A DNA stretch of 64,000 nt from Arthrobacter_B citreus (GCF_042429235.1 NZ_JBHMBA010000001.1); one strand, 5' to 3'. Shown: positions 42,363 to 50,916, counted from the first letter of the stretch. Notes: generated from the sequence alone by a model not told the origin. Made by a program: numbers and translations.

Positions 42363-42992
42363 TCAGGCTTGGGGTGATACATAACGACGCAGAAAGATAC
42401 CGACGTCGCGGGTCTCTTCGGAGCCGATTGAGTGCCCCATCCCGGGGTATGTCCGGGCGGTCAATGCGGTATTTTCCCGAAGCCAATTCTCGGTGTGGAA
42501 AATTGCGTCCTCATTGATGACCCAATCGTTCCGGTCCCGCCCCCAGAAGTAGGGAACGGGCGTGGACAGCGGTTCGGCCATCGCCAGGAGTTCATTTTCG
42601 GCCACGAATCCGGACAACCCCACAACGGCGTCGAAACCCGCGGGCCGCAGCCTCAGCAGCGTGGTTGCCATGGCCATCCCCTGGGAAAACCCGAGCAGCG
42701 AGACGCCGGTGAAGGATCCCGCGGCACGGATCCGGTCCACCCGGGCCAGCAGTGCGGAAGCTGCCTCCAGCACTTCCGAAGTGTCCGAGCTGAGGTAGGG
42801 ATCCAGCAGGAACCAACCGAAGGAATTCCCCACCGGAAAGCTGCCGCGCAGGGCAACCCCGGTGACCCCGGCCGGCAGGGACGGAAAAACGCGGACCATC
42901 GATGCTTCGTCGGCGCCGTAGCCGTGCAGCATCACCAGGAGGTGGGTTCCGGCGCGGGCTTCCTCTGGTGCTGACCAGGATTCAATGTGCAT
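42363..42992 (-). CDS. Phospholipase/carboxylesterase-type alpha/beta hydrolase
   Basis: A 209-residue cytosolic hydrolase. VMLHGYGADE is the oxyanion region, LLGFSQGMAMA the nucleophile elbow (Ser near 109), and GMGHSIGSEE holds the catalytic His. Members cleave short-chain esters, lysophospholipids or acyl groups; the specificity is unknown. The ATG at 42992 lies 6 nt behind a TAGGGT box. Confidence 0.88.
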   Translation of the reverse strand: MHIESWSAPEEARAGTHLLVMLHGYGADEASMVRVFPSLPAGVTGVALRGSFPVGNSFGWFLLDPYLSSDTSEVLEAASALLARVDRIRAAGSFTGVSLLGFSQGMAMATTLLRLRPAGFDAVVGLSGFVAENELLAMAEPLSTPVPYFWGRDRNDWVINEDAIFHTENWLRENTALTARTYPGMGHSIGSEETRDVGIFLRRYVSPQA

Positions 42993-42998
42993 CCACTC

Positions 42999-43004
42999 AC
43001 CCTA
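42999..43004 (-). promoter_or_regulatory. -10 box (TAGGGT) for the leaderless esterase gene
   Basis: On the minus strand TAGGGT is followed by 6 nt and the ATG at 42992. Confidence 0.5.
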
Positions 43005-43269
43005 GACCGCCGCCATGCCCTGATCCGCCTGGAAGATGTGCCGCTTCCCGGCGTCGGCCACCGGTATCTCTGCAGGCGGCCCCCGCCAACCAATGTGACG
43101 TCTCGGAGGCCCGCTCCGACGCCTGTTATTGCAAGCGCCAATCCCCCAAAAGTACGCTGGACAAAGCGCACCAGACGTGGTGCGTGCCACAGACAGCGGG
43201 TGTTTAGGCCTAAGCTCCCACCACCTCCCACCCCCCATTGAACGGGCCCCTTCACGGCGCCCCGGGCCG

Positions 43270-43307
43270 CACGGGACCCACTGCACATCACGGGACCCAC
43301 TGCACAT
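43270..43307. repeat. Perfect 19-bp tandem repeat upstream of fruK
   Basis: CACGGGACCCACTGCACAT occurs twice without a gap (43270-43288 and 43289-43307), about 105 bp before fruK. Two identical adjacent sites would place two bound dimers roughly 1.8 helical turns apart. It may be an operator pair or a recent duplication. Confidence 0.9.
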
Positions 43308-43399
43308 ACGGCCCAATGATCCCAACCCTGCAGCAGAACAGCGGCTGAGACCCACAGCCACCGGACGATATCGCTGCGGGACCCCACAGGAGTCCACCC

Positions 43400-43414
43400 A
43401 TGGTGCTTCAATGA
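43400..43414 (+). other. Four-codon ORF overlapping the fruK start
   Basis: AGGAG (43388-43392) is 7 nt before ATG 43400, which opens MVLQ and stops at TGA 43412-43414, overlapping the fruK ATG (ATGA). The fruK ATG itself is 18 nt from the AGGAG, too far for normal initiation. Coupling through this mini-ORF is inferred. Confidence 0.45.
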
Positions 43415-44442
43415 TTGTCACTCTCACGGTAAACCCCAGCTTGGACCGCACCGTTGAGCTGCCCGGCGCGCTGGTCCGCGGAGCTGTCCAGCGCGCCCAG
43501 GCAATCAGCGGCGACCCCGGCGGCAAAGGCGTCAATGTTTGCCGCGCGCTCACCGCATCCGGCGTCCAGGCGGTAGCCGTGCTTCCCGGCAGCGACAACG
43601 ATCCCGTCATGGCTGGCCTGCGCGCCGCCGGGGTCAGCTATGCGAACATGCCCATTGCAGCCGCCCTCCGGAGCAACATCACGCTCACCGAACCGGACGG
43701 CACCACCACCAAGATCAATATTCCGGGCACTCCCCTCGACGCAGCGCAGCAGGAAGACCTCATCAATCTGCTGGTCACCACGTGTGCGGCCGGGGAGGAC
43801 GGCTCTCCGGCAGCATGGCTGGTGCTCGCCGGCTCCCTCCCGCCCGGCGCGGCACCGGATTTCTACGCCCGGGTAGCCCACGCGGTCCGGCAGCGTTTTG
43901 GAGAAGTGGCGCCCCGGATTGCCATTGACTCATCAGGCCCTCCGCTCTTGGGCGCTCTCCTGCATAACGCCGCCCCGGACCTGCTCAAACCCAATGCCGA
44001 GGAACTGGCTGAAGTGACCGGAATCGGCACGGAGGACGAGCTCGAGGCAGATCCCGATCTTGCGGTCAGCGCGGCCAGGACCCTTGTGGCACGGGGAGTG
44101 GGGGCAGTCCTGGCAACCCTCGGCGCCAAGGGGGCTCTGCTGGTCACCGCCGACGGCGCGTGGCAGGCAACCCGCCCTCCCGTTGTGGCCCGGTCAACTG
44201 TGGGCGCCGGTGATTCTTCCCTGGCCGGTTTCCTGTTGGCCGACGTCGCGGGGGCGCCGCCCCGGGACTGCCTTCGCCAGGCGGTCGCCCACGGCGCTGC
44301 GGCGGCTTCCCTTCCCGGCACCACAGTTCCCACGCTTGCCCAGACCGATCCGGGCGCCGTGAGCGTGAAGGAAATAGCAGGTCCCGTTGCGGTGCCGGGC
44401 ACCAGTTCCCCCACGGCAGCATCCACCAAGGAGGAAGACTAA
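43411..44442 (+). CDS. fruK: 1-phosphofructokinase
   Basis: A 343-residue PfkB-family kinase that converts fructose 1-phosphate, made by the fructose PTS, into fructose 1,6-bisphosphate. GDPGGKGVNVCRAL near residue 35 and VGAGDSSLAGFLLA near 260 are the two PfkB signatures, with the catalytic Asp in GAGDS. The ATG at 43411 matches the family start MIVTLTVNPSLDRT; the frame continues upstream without coding support. It overlaps fruA by 1 nt (TAATG) and heads the operon fruK-fruA-ptsI-ptsH. Confidence 0.95.
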   Translation: MIVTLTVNPSLDRTVELPGALVRGAVQRAQAISGDPGGKGVNVCRALTASGVQAVAVLPGSDNDPVMAGLRAAGVSYANMPIAAALRSNITLTEPDGTTTKINIPGTPLDAAQQEDLINLLVTTCAAGEDGSPAAWLVLAGSLPPGAAPDFYARVAHAVRQRFGEVAPRIAIDSSGPPLLGALLHNAAPDLLKPNAEELAEVTGIGTEDELEADPDLAVSAARTLVARGVGAVLATLGAKGALLVTADGAWQATRPPVVARSTVGAGDSSLAGFLLADVAGAPPRDCLRQAVAHGAAAASLPGTTVPTLAQTDPGAVSVKEIAGPVAVPGTSSPTAASTKEED

Positions 44443-46679
44443 TGTCTGAACTCATCACCCCGGAATTGGTCACACTGGACCAAAACCTGGGATCTGAACG
44501 GTCCGAGGTGATCCGCCATCTGGTCCAGAACGTCGTGTCCGCCGACCGCGCAACCGGTTTTGACGCCCTGTACTCGGATGCGATGACCCGTGAATCCAAG
44601 ACAGCAACCGGGGTTCCCGGCGGTATAGCCATTCCCCATTGCCGGTCCGCGGCCGTCACCAAACCCACTCTGGCCATGGCGCGGATCAACCCGCCGGTGG
44701 AGTGGGGGGCGAAGGACGGACCGGCCGACATTGTCTTCTTCATCGCCGCTCCGGAAGGAGCGGACCAGGAGCATCTGCAGCTGCTTGCCAAACTGGCACG
44801 GTCCTTGATCAAGAAGAACTTCACCGGAGCGCTGAGGACAGCGCAGTCCCCCGAGGAGATCGTCGAGCTGGTGGACGGGGCCCTGGGACTGGGACCGGTT
44901 CCGCAGTCGCAGGAGGGGACTGCATCGGGAACGGCCCCGGGTGCAGGTGCGGGTTCCGGAAGCACGGGTGCGGGCGCCGCAGCGGCGGCCGGGACGGCCG
45001 GCGCCGGCACGGCGCCTCCCGCCACCGGCCCGGGCGGCGCACACTCTGCAGGCGCCAGGGCGTCGGGAGTTTCCGGCGATTCCGGCGATTCCGGCGGAAC
45101 ACGGGACCGGGACGGAGAAGGCGGCTCAGGCACCGCGGAGCAAGCAGCCGGCGGATCCGGCACCGGGGAGACCAGGAGACTGGTTGCCGTCACCGCCTGC
45201 CCGACCGGCATTGCCCACACCTACATGGCAGCGGATTCCCTGGCCGCGGCGGCAGCGGAGCGGGGAATCGACCTGCAGGTGGAGACGCAGGGATCGGCCG
45301 GCTCCACGCCGCTGGATCCCTCCGTGATCCGGAACGCTGACGCGGTAATCTTCGCGACCGACGTCGACGTCCGCGACAAGGGCCGCTTTGCCGGACTGCC
45401 GGTGGTCAGCGGACCCGTGAAGCGGGGCATCGACGAACCCGGCGTCATGATCGACGAAGCACTGGCCGCGGCGGACAATCCCCAGGCCCGCCGGGTAACC
45501 GGCGGCGGAGGCTCGGGCGGGGAGGAGCGGGACCCCCAGGGCAGCGGCGGCGGCGAGGGTTTTGGCAGCCAGGTGAAGCGGGCGCTGCTCACCGGTGTCA
45601 GCTACATGATTCCGTTTGTTGCCGGCGGCGGCCTGCTGATTGCCCTGGGCTTCCTGCTCGGCGGCTATGAACTCTCCCTGTCGGACGACGACGGCAACCT
45701 CACCGGTGACCTGATCCTTGACGGAAGCACGCTGTTTAATCCCGGCGAAGAGGGTTTGCTGACCTATCTGGGTGCCGTTTTCTGGAAGATCGGCAACCTG
45801 TCCCTTGGCTTCCTGGTTCCTGCGCTGGCCGGTTACATCGCTTATGCCCTGGCGGACCGCCCGGGCATCGCCCCCGGTTTCACCGCCGGCGCCGTCGCCC
45901 TCTTTATGGACGCCGGATTCATTGGCGGGCTGATCGGCGGCCTGCTGGCCGGTTTTGTCGCCAAGTGGGTGGGCAGCTGGAGCGTCCCGTCCTGGTTGCG
46001 CGGCCTGATGCCGGTGGTGATCATTCCACTGGTCACCTCACTGGTGGCTTCCGGGTTGATGATCCTGGTGCTGGGCGGACCCATCGCCGGCCTCACCCTG
46101 GCCCTCAACGACTGGCTTTCGGGCCTTAGCGGCGCCGCCGCCGTCGTGCTGGGCATCGTGCTGGGCCTGATGATGGGCTCTGACCTGGGCGGTCCCATCA
46201 ACAAGGTGGCGTACGCTTTCGCTGTCGCCGGACTTGGCGAAGGCAGTTTCGAGAACCAGGCCCCGTGGCAGATCATGGCAGCGGTTATGGCTGCCGGCAT
46301 GGTCCCGCCGCTGGGCATGGCCCTGGCCACTGTTGTGGACAAGCAGCAGTTTTCCATGGCGCTGCGGGAAAACGGCAAGGCCGCCTGGCTGCTGGGAGCC
46401 GCGTTCATTTCGGAGGGAGCCATACCGTTTGCCGCGGCGGACCCCTTCCGGGTTATTCCGTCCTGCATGGTGGGCGGCGCTGTTGCCGGAGCCATCTGCA
46501 TGGGCACCGGCGTCACGTCCCAGGCCCCGCACGGAGGTATTTTTGTCTTCTTCGCCATTGGCAACCTGCTGATGTTCATTGTGGCTATCATCGCGGGAAT
46601 GGTGGCCTCAGGATTGATCTATGTTGCCCTTAAGCGTCTGACAGCGCCCAAGCGCGCAGAGGAGCCTGTCATTGCATAA
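44442..46679 (+). CDS. fruA: Fructose PTS transporter, EIIABC fused
   Basis: A 745-residue PTS permease that imports fructose and phosphorylates it to fructose 1-phosphate. Domain order is EIIA (1-150, phospho-His 66 in IPHCRS), a Gly/Ala/Ser-rich linker (about 152-243), EIIB (246-345, phospho-Cys 253 in TACPTGIAHTYMA), and EIIC (about 375-740, about nine helices, starting GVSYMIPFVAGGGLLIALGF). The linker is unusually long and of low complexity. It begins in the last base of fruK and is followed 30 nt later by ptsI. Confidence 0.95.
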   Translation: MSELITPELVTLDQNLGSERSEVIRHLVQNVVSADRATGFDALYSDAMTRESKTATGVPGGIAIPHCRSAAVTKPTLAMARINPPVEWGAKDGPADIVFFIAAPEGADQEHLQLLAKLARSLIKKNFTGALRTAQSPEEIVELVDGALGLGPVPQSQEGTASGTAPGAGAGSGSTGAGAAAAAGTAGAGTAPPATGPGGAHSAGARASGVSGDSGDSGGTRDRDGEGGSGTAEQAAGGSGTGETRRLVAVTACPTGIAHTYMAADSLAAAAAERGIDLQVETQGSAGSTPLDPSVIRNADAVIFATDVDVRDKGRFAGLPVVSGPVKRGIDEPGVMIDEALAAADNPQARRVTGGGGSGGEERDPQGSGGGEGFGSQVKRALLTGVSYMIPFVAGGGLLIALGFLLGGYELSLSDDDGNLTGDLILDGSTLFNPGEEGLLTYLGAVFWKIGNLSLGFLVPALAGYIAYALADRPGIAPGFTAGAVALFMDAGFIGGLIGGLLAGFVAKWVGSWSVPSWLRGLMPVVIIPLVTSLVASGLMILVLGGPIAGLTLALNDWLSGLSGAAAVVLGIVLGLMMGSDLGGPINKVAYAFAVAGLGEGSFENQAPWQIMAAVMAAGMVPPLGMALATVVDKQQFSMALRENGKAAWLLGAAFISEGAIPFAAADPFRVIPSCMVGGAVAGAICMGTGVTSQAPHGGIFVFFAIGNLLMFIVAIIAGMVASGLIYVALKRLTAPKRAEEPVIA

Positions 46680-46709
46680 CCCACTACCCATCCACGGAGA
46701 GGCACATTG

Positions 46710-48419
46710 ATGCGGACCATCACGGGAATCGGAGTCAGCGCCGGGCGGGTGCTGGGGCCCTCACTGCGGATGCCGCCCCCGGTGCCCGAGCCCGCAGCGG
46801 ATGCCCGGTTCGGGGCCGGCCGAACGGTCGACGGAGAAAAGGCGCGGCTCAAGGACGCCGCGGAGGACGTGCGGGACGATCTGCGCCACCGCGCGGAGAC
46901 GGCGTCAGGTGATGCCAAGGCGGTTCTCAACGCCACGGCCATGATGGCCACTGATCCGATGTTGCTCAAGGCTGCCGGCAAGCACATCAATGCGGGAATG
47001 ACCCCGGAACGGGCAATCTGGGAGGCCGGCATGGAAGTGGCCGCCATGCTGCAGAGCCTGGGCGGCTATATGGCGGAACGGACGCAGGACGTGCTCGATG
47101 TCAGGGCCCGGATCGTCGCCCAACTGGACGGGCTGCCCCCACCGGGGATCCCGGCGTCGGACGTTCCGTTCATCCTCACGGCCGAGGAGCTGGCTCCCGC
47201 GGACACCGCCACACTGGATCCCGCCAAGGTGATAGGGCTGGTCACGTCCGGCGGCGGACCCCAATCCCACACCGCCATCCTGGCCCGTTCGCTGGGGCTT
47301 CCCGCAGTGGTCGGGGCCGTGGAGTCGGACTCCATCCCCGACGGCGCCGAACTGTTTATCGACGGCGCCGCCGGAACCGTTGTGGTGGACCCCGGGACCA
47401 CCGAGCGGGAAGCGGCGCAAAAGTATGCCGCCCGGGTCTCCCTGCCCCCGTTCAGCGGCAAGGGCACGACGTCGGACGGCTACTCTGTTCCGCTGCTCGC
47501 CAACGTTGGATCCGGGAAGGACGCCCGCGCTGCCGCCGTCGCCGGCGCCGAAGGCATCGGCCTGCTGCGCACCGAATTCTGCTTCCTGGGCCGGGATTCC
47601 GAACCCTCAGTCGAGGAGCAGGTGCAGGCCTACGGAAGTGTTTTTGAGGCTTTTCCCGGCCGGAAGGTCGTCATCCGCACCTTGGACGCCGGCGCCGACA
47701 AGCCGCTTCCGTTCCTGACCGACACCACCGAGCCAAATCCGGCGCTGGGTGTCCGGGGTTACCGCACTGACCGCACGTCGCCCGGCGTGCTGGGACGGCA
47801 GCTGGAGGCCATTGCCGTCGCGGCGGGTGCCCACCAGGCCGATGTCTGGGTGATGGCCCCCATGATTGCCACCGCAGATGAGGCTGCCGACTTTGCCGTC
47901 ATGTGCACCGGGGCAGGGCTTGCCATCCCCGGAGTAATGATCGAGGTTCCCGCGGCGGCGGTGATGGCCCAGGCCATTCTGTCCAAGGTTCGTTTCGCAT
48001 CGCTGGGAACTAATGACCTGACGCAGTACACCATGGCAGCGGACCGGCAGCTTGGCTCCCTGGCCAGCCTGAACGACCCGTGGCAGCCGGCGGTCCTGCG
48101 GCTGATCAAGAGCACCGTCGAGGGTGCCCGCGCCGCCGAGGAGGCGGCAGGATCCGACTCGTTGGAGTCCCCCAAGAATGTGGGAGTGTGCGGGGAATCG
48201 GCCGCGGACCCGGCACTCGCCGTCGTGCTGGCGGGACTGGGCGTCAACACGCTGTCCATGACCCCGCGGGCGCTCGCCTCGGTGGGCGCGGTACTGGCCT
48301 CGGTAAGCATCGCCGAAGCCAGGGACCTGGCAGCGCTCGCCCTGGGCGCCGCCTCGGCCGCCGAAGCACGGACGGCCGTTCGGAGCCGGCTTCCCGTCCT
48401 GGACGAGCTGGGCCTGTAA
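46710..48419 (+). CDS. ptsI: Phosphoenolpyruvate-protein phosphotransferase (PTS enzyme I)
   Basis: A 569-residue EI that takes phosphate from PEP and passes it to HPr. The phospho-His is H187 in GGGPQSHTAILARS. The PEP domain shows EGIGLLRTEFCFLGR, VVIRTLDAGADKPLPF, FASLGTNDLTQYTMAADR and the active Cys in GVCGESAADP. GGAGAGG stands 7 nt before the ATG at 46710; a TTG one codon earlier is less likely. Its placement in the fru operon makes the system self-sufficient. Confidence 0.95.
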   Translation: MRTITGIGVSAGRVLGPSLRMPPPVPEPAADARFGAGRTVDGEKARLKDAAEDVRDDLRHRAETASGDAKAVLNATAMMATDPMLLKAAGKHINAGMTPERAIWEAGMEVAAMLQSLGGYMAERTQDVLDVRARIVAQLDGLPPPGIPASDVPFILTAEELAPADTATLDPAKVIGLVTSGGGPQSHTAILARSLGLPAVVGAVESDSIPDGAELFIDGAAGTVVVDPGTTEREAAQKYAARVSLPPFSGKGTTSDGYSVPLLANVGSGKDARAAAVAGAEGIGLLRTEFCFLGRDSEPSVEEQVQAYGSVFEAFPGRKVVIRTLDAGADKPLPFLTDTTEPNPALGVRGYRTDRTSPGVLGRQLEAIAVAAGAHQADVWVMAPMIATADEAADFAVMCTGAGLAIPGVMIEVPAAAVMAQAILSKVRFASLGTNDLTQYTMAADRQLGSLASLNDPWQPAVLRLIKSTVEGARAAEEAAGSDSLESPKNVGVCGESAADPALAVVLAGLGVNTLSMTPRALASVGAVLASVSIAEARDLAALALGAASAAEARTAVRSRLPVLDELGL

Positions 48420-48466
48420 AACGGCCTCCCCCCCACCACCCCAGAACAACCGGAAGGAAACATCTC

Positions 48467-48745
48467 ATGCCAGAACGTAAAGCCACAATTGCCAGCAGGG
48501 TTGGCCTGCACGCACGACCGGCGTCGATCTTTGCCGAAGCCGCGGCAGCGCAGCCGGTGGACGTGACCATTGCCATGGAGGGGGAACCCGCCGACGAGGC
48601 GATGGACGCCGCCAGCATGCTGTCCCTCATGAGCCTGGGGGCATCGAACGGAGATGTGGTGGTGCTGCGTGCCGACGGTGACGGCGCCGACGAGGCCCTC
48701 GATGCCCTGGTCGCCATCCTGGAAACCGACTTGGACGCGCAATAA
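48467..48745 (+). CDS. ptsH: PTS phosphocarrier protein HPr
   Basis: A 92-residue HPr that carries phosphate from EI to EIIA. The phospho-His is H15 in GLHARPAS. The regulatory-Ser region reads AASMLSLMSLG, with the Ser at residue 50 instead of 46 because of a 4-residue insertion in the preceding loop (GEPADEAM). Whether an HPr kinase exists is unknown. GGAAGGA precedes the ATG. It is the last gene of the fru operon, followed by hairpins. Confidence 0.95.
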   Translation: MPERKATIASRVGLHARPASIFAEAAAAQPVDVTIAMEGEPADEAMDAASMLSLMSLGASNGDVVVLRADGDGADEALDALVAILETDLDAQ

Positions 48746-48766
48746 CGCGCAGCGTGGATTAAATGT

Positions 48767-48804
48767 AAAAGCGGGAGCTTCGGATTCACCGAAACTCCCG
48801 CTTT
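48767..48804. terminator. Terminator of the fructose PTS operon (first of two hairpins)
   Basis: A 10-bp stem AAAGCGGGAG/CTCCCGCTTT with an inner TTCGG/CCGAA stem. T-runs flank it on both strands. Confidence 0.85.
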
Positions 48805-48839
48805 CTGCGTTGGCCACACATTCCGGCAAACGGATACAG

Positions 48840-48870
48840 CGAAGCCAGCGGAGCAAATCCGCTGGCTTCG
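48840..48870. terminator. Second hairpin between ptsH and the membrane-protein gene
   Basis: A perfect 13-bp stem CGAAGCCAGCGGA with its complement around GCAAA. There is no T-run, so it may stabilise RNA ends or back up the first terminator for the convergent gene. Confidence 0.65.
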
Positions 48871-48967
48871 GTTGCAACCTCACGCTGACCCCCCACAGGC
48901 AGCGGATGTTACATAATCATAATTCTGACACAGGATGATGAAATTGTGAATGTCCGTTGCAGATTCT

Positions 48968-49702
48968 TTACCTGGAGGCGTAGGCCCTGGACAGCAGGCC
49001 GGGCTTGGGATGCCTCTTAGCGAGCCGGTGCGAATTCCACATGAGGCCAAGCCCCAGGCACAGCACGATGATGGCGGAATAGGGAAGAACGGTGTCCCAG
49101 ACGCCGAGGTCGAGATTCACGACGGCAAGGGACAGGACGGAGTGTATGACGGCGGTGGCAAACCCCAGCGCCAGCAGGCCGGCACTGACCCGGATACCGG
49201 CCGGGCGGCGCGGCGCGACGGCGGAACCGAGCAGTGAAGGGACAAGGCAAGCACTCACGTAGGCCTGGTAAAGCCGTGAACTGTCTCCGTAAGCGTGAAC
49301 CGTATCCTGGTCCCAGTAGGCGGCAAGCGCCGTGGAGGATTCAGGCAGGTCGCTGAGCCAATAGAAAACCGCAACCGCAACCGTGGCGGCTGCCAGGACG
49401 AGCAGCCCCGGAATCCCACCAATTAAACGGGCGGCAAGCGGAGCCTGGAAAGCCGCAGCAGCCTTCAGCCCCAGAATCAGGAGAACCGCAAACAGCAAAT
49501 AGCGCAAAAGAAGGTTCGCAGCATTGACGCCGCCCAGCAGGGAATCCACCGGCAGGTAAAAGGTGGGAATGCTCAGCGCCATTGCTGCGGAGAGGAGGAG
49601 CAGGGCATAAAACATTCCCCGGTTCTCACCCCGAAGGGCGCCCGGCACGCGTAGCAGTGCGAAGAAAAAGGCCGCACCCATGGCCACCCACTGTAATGTC
49701 AT
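48968..49702 (-). CDS. Multi-helix membrane protein paired with an HTH gene
   Basis: A 244-residue protein with about seven predicted transmembrane helices (for example MGAAFFFALLRVPGAL, LLLRYLLFAVLLILGL, GIPGLLVLAAATVAVAVFYW) and a basic C-terminal tail. The layout resembles MAB_1171c-like membrane proteins found beside small HTH genes in actinobacteria; that link is tentative. Its ATG overlaps the stop of the HTH gene by 4 nt (ATGA), so the pair is co-translated. The function is unknown. Confidence 0.72.
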   Translation of the reverse strand: MTLQWVAMGAAFFFALLRVPGALRGENRGMFYALLLLSAAMALSIPTFYLPVDSLLGGVNAANLLLRYLLFAVLLILGLKAAAAFQAPLAARLIGGIPGLLVLAAATVAVAVFYWLSDLPESSTALAAYWDQDTVHAYGDSSRLYQAYVSACLVPSLLGSAVAPRRPAGIRVSAGLLALGFATAVIHSVLSLAVVNLDLGVWDTVLPYSAIIVLCLGLGLMWNSHRLAKRHPKPGLLSRAYASR

Positions 49703-50430
49703 CCCAATTGCTCCAAAAGTGCAGAGTTGTTCTTTTCCTCATTCTCAACCTTCTTCAAGACCTTGCCCAGCGCATCCAGCCGGTCCCGGGCCAGGATCAC
49801 CATGTCAGCATCGGAGAGCTGGGCCAGCGCCTTCTCCCGTCCGCCGCGCGGCCAACCGCATTCGTCGGGAGTGAGCACCCCCGTAGCCACGAGTCCGCTG
49901 GTCAGTGAAACGCCGGCCAGCCGGGCGGCCTCCACAGCGAGTCCGCTGGCCAGGCGCCCGGCCGTGAGCTGCGCTGAGAGGTTTTGCGGCGCCACCCCGG
50001 TGCTGGCGCTCAGCCGCTGCCTCAGGTCACCGGGATCGACCGCCGCGAACCAGCCGCGAACCGAGTACCGGTGTGGAAACGCGCACAGGGCGGGCATTTC
50101 CTCGGGGGGAAGATTGGGTTGCCGGCTCCGGGCCACCACCTGCTCCAGGATGCAGACGTAGGTCACTTGGCTGATCAGTTCCGCAGCTGACGGTGGGCGC
50201 ATCCCCGCCTGCAGGTCGTGGTACTCCTCGAAAAAGGACAGTGCCTCGACAGGGTCCTGGTCGCAGGCCCGTGCCACCTGAACAACGGTGCTGACAGAGA
50301 CCTTGCCGCGCACCAGCTGCTGGGCAAGCGTGGACCGTTTGATGCCGGCCAGCCGGCAAAGATCCGCCGTGGTTTCGAGAGGGGCAGCTCTGGCGCGCCA
50401 GTCCTGGAACGCTTTGGCAGACACTGCCAC
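49699..50430 (-). CDS. Helix-turn-helix protein upstream of the membrane partner
   Basis: A 243-residue protein. Residues 5-60 form an HTH-like unit (ADLCRLAGIKRSTLAQQLVRGKVSVSTVVQVARAC), and a second similar unit appears near 150-185 (GVAPQNLSAQLTAGRLASGLAVEAARLAGV), so it may hold two HTH domains. A charged helix (VLKKVENEEKNNS) closes it. The start is GTG at 50430 with GGGGAG upstream. It probably senses or regulates together with the membrane protein; the target is unknown. Confidence 0.7.
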   Translation of the reverse strand: MAVSAKAFQDWRARAAPLETTADLCRLAGIKRSTLAQQLVRGKVSVSTVVQVARACDQDPVEALSFFEEYHDLQAGMRPPSAAELISQVTYVCILEQVVARSRQPNLPPEEMPALCAFPHRYSVRGWFAAVDPGDLRQRLSASTGVAPQNLSAQLTAGRLASGLAVEAARLAGVSLTSGLVATGVLTPDECGWPRGGREKALAQLSDADMVILARDRLDALGKVLKKVENEEKNNSALLEQLG

Positions 50431-50471
50431 GGACCACTCCCCCCGATTGGTTTCTCCGGACGGATGCCACT

Positions 50472-50477
50472 ATACTA
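50472..50477 (-). promoter_or_regulatory. -10 box (TAGTAT) for the HTH-membrane operon
   Basis: On the minus strand TAGTAT lies about 42 nt before the GTG at 50430, leaving room for the GGGGAG ribosome site. Confidence 0.45.
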
Positions 50478-50586
50478 TTTTCACTGGCTCCCCCTTCTGC
50501 GTTCCCCCCATATGCAGAGCGGGGAGCCAGCTTCAATTAACGCAGCGGACGCATCCGGGTCTCACGGGAAATGAATTGCAGGCCGC

Positions 50587-50916
50587 TCAACGGGCTTCCT
50601 GCGGCCATGACACATGGTGGTTAAACTCCGGATGCTTGGCCAAATACGACGCCGCGTAAGAGCAATAGGGCTTGATCCGGCGGCCCGACGCGATAATGTC
50701 CTCGGCGGCGAATTTGACCAATATCGAAGAATATCCCTGGTGCCGGAAGCTCTCCAGCACCACGGTATGGGTCAGCGCCACGGAGGCCGGCTCTTCAACG
50801 TATTCGGCGTATTCAGCCGTTCCCACTAATTCACCGCCCACGCGGAGTTCGTAGCGGCTGCGGTCAAGGTTATGGGAGAGGTTGACGTCATCCCTGCTGC
50901 GCCCGGTCATGCCCAT
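50587..50916 (-). CDS. GNAT-like N-acetyltransferase (short form)
   Basis: A 109-residue protein of the short Gcn5-related acetyltransferase family (YjdJ-like): RYELRVGGELVGTAEYAEY, the central strand VALTHTVVLESFRHQGYSSILVKFA with the acetyl-CoA loop HQGYSS, then YCSYAASYLAKHPEF at the end. It probably transfers acetyl groups to a small or protein substrate. The start is ATG at 50916 or 50910; the longer frame upstream is unlikely. Confidence 0.85.
   Translation of the reverse strand: MGMTGRSRDDVNLSHNLDRSRYELRVGGELVGTAEYAEYVEEPASVALTHTVVLESFRHQGYSSILVKFAAEDIIASGRRIKPYCSYAASYLAKHPEFNHHVSWPQEAR

Larger units (their letters stand above)
42993..43410. other. Upstream region of the fructose PTS operon
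   Basis: 418 bp without a supported protein gene beyond a 4-codon ORF. From left to right it holds the esterase -10 box, TTGCAA (43129-43134) and TACGCT (43153-43158) spaced 18 bp as a possible promoter toward fruK, a TTAGGCCTAA palindrome (43204-43213), a perfect 19-bp tandem repeat, and AGGAG with a 4-codon ORF just before fruK. Long frames on the opposite strand here look like shadows. Confidence 0.55.

Noticed and set aside
43002..43610. A 202-residue minus-strand frame over the fruK upstream region
   Set aside because: It has no start signal, is antisense to the fruK start, and consists of Trp/Arg/Ser-rich shadow sequence spanning the tandem repeat.
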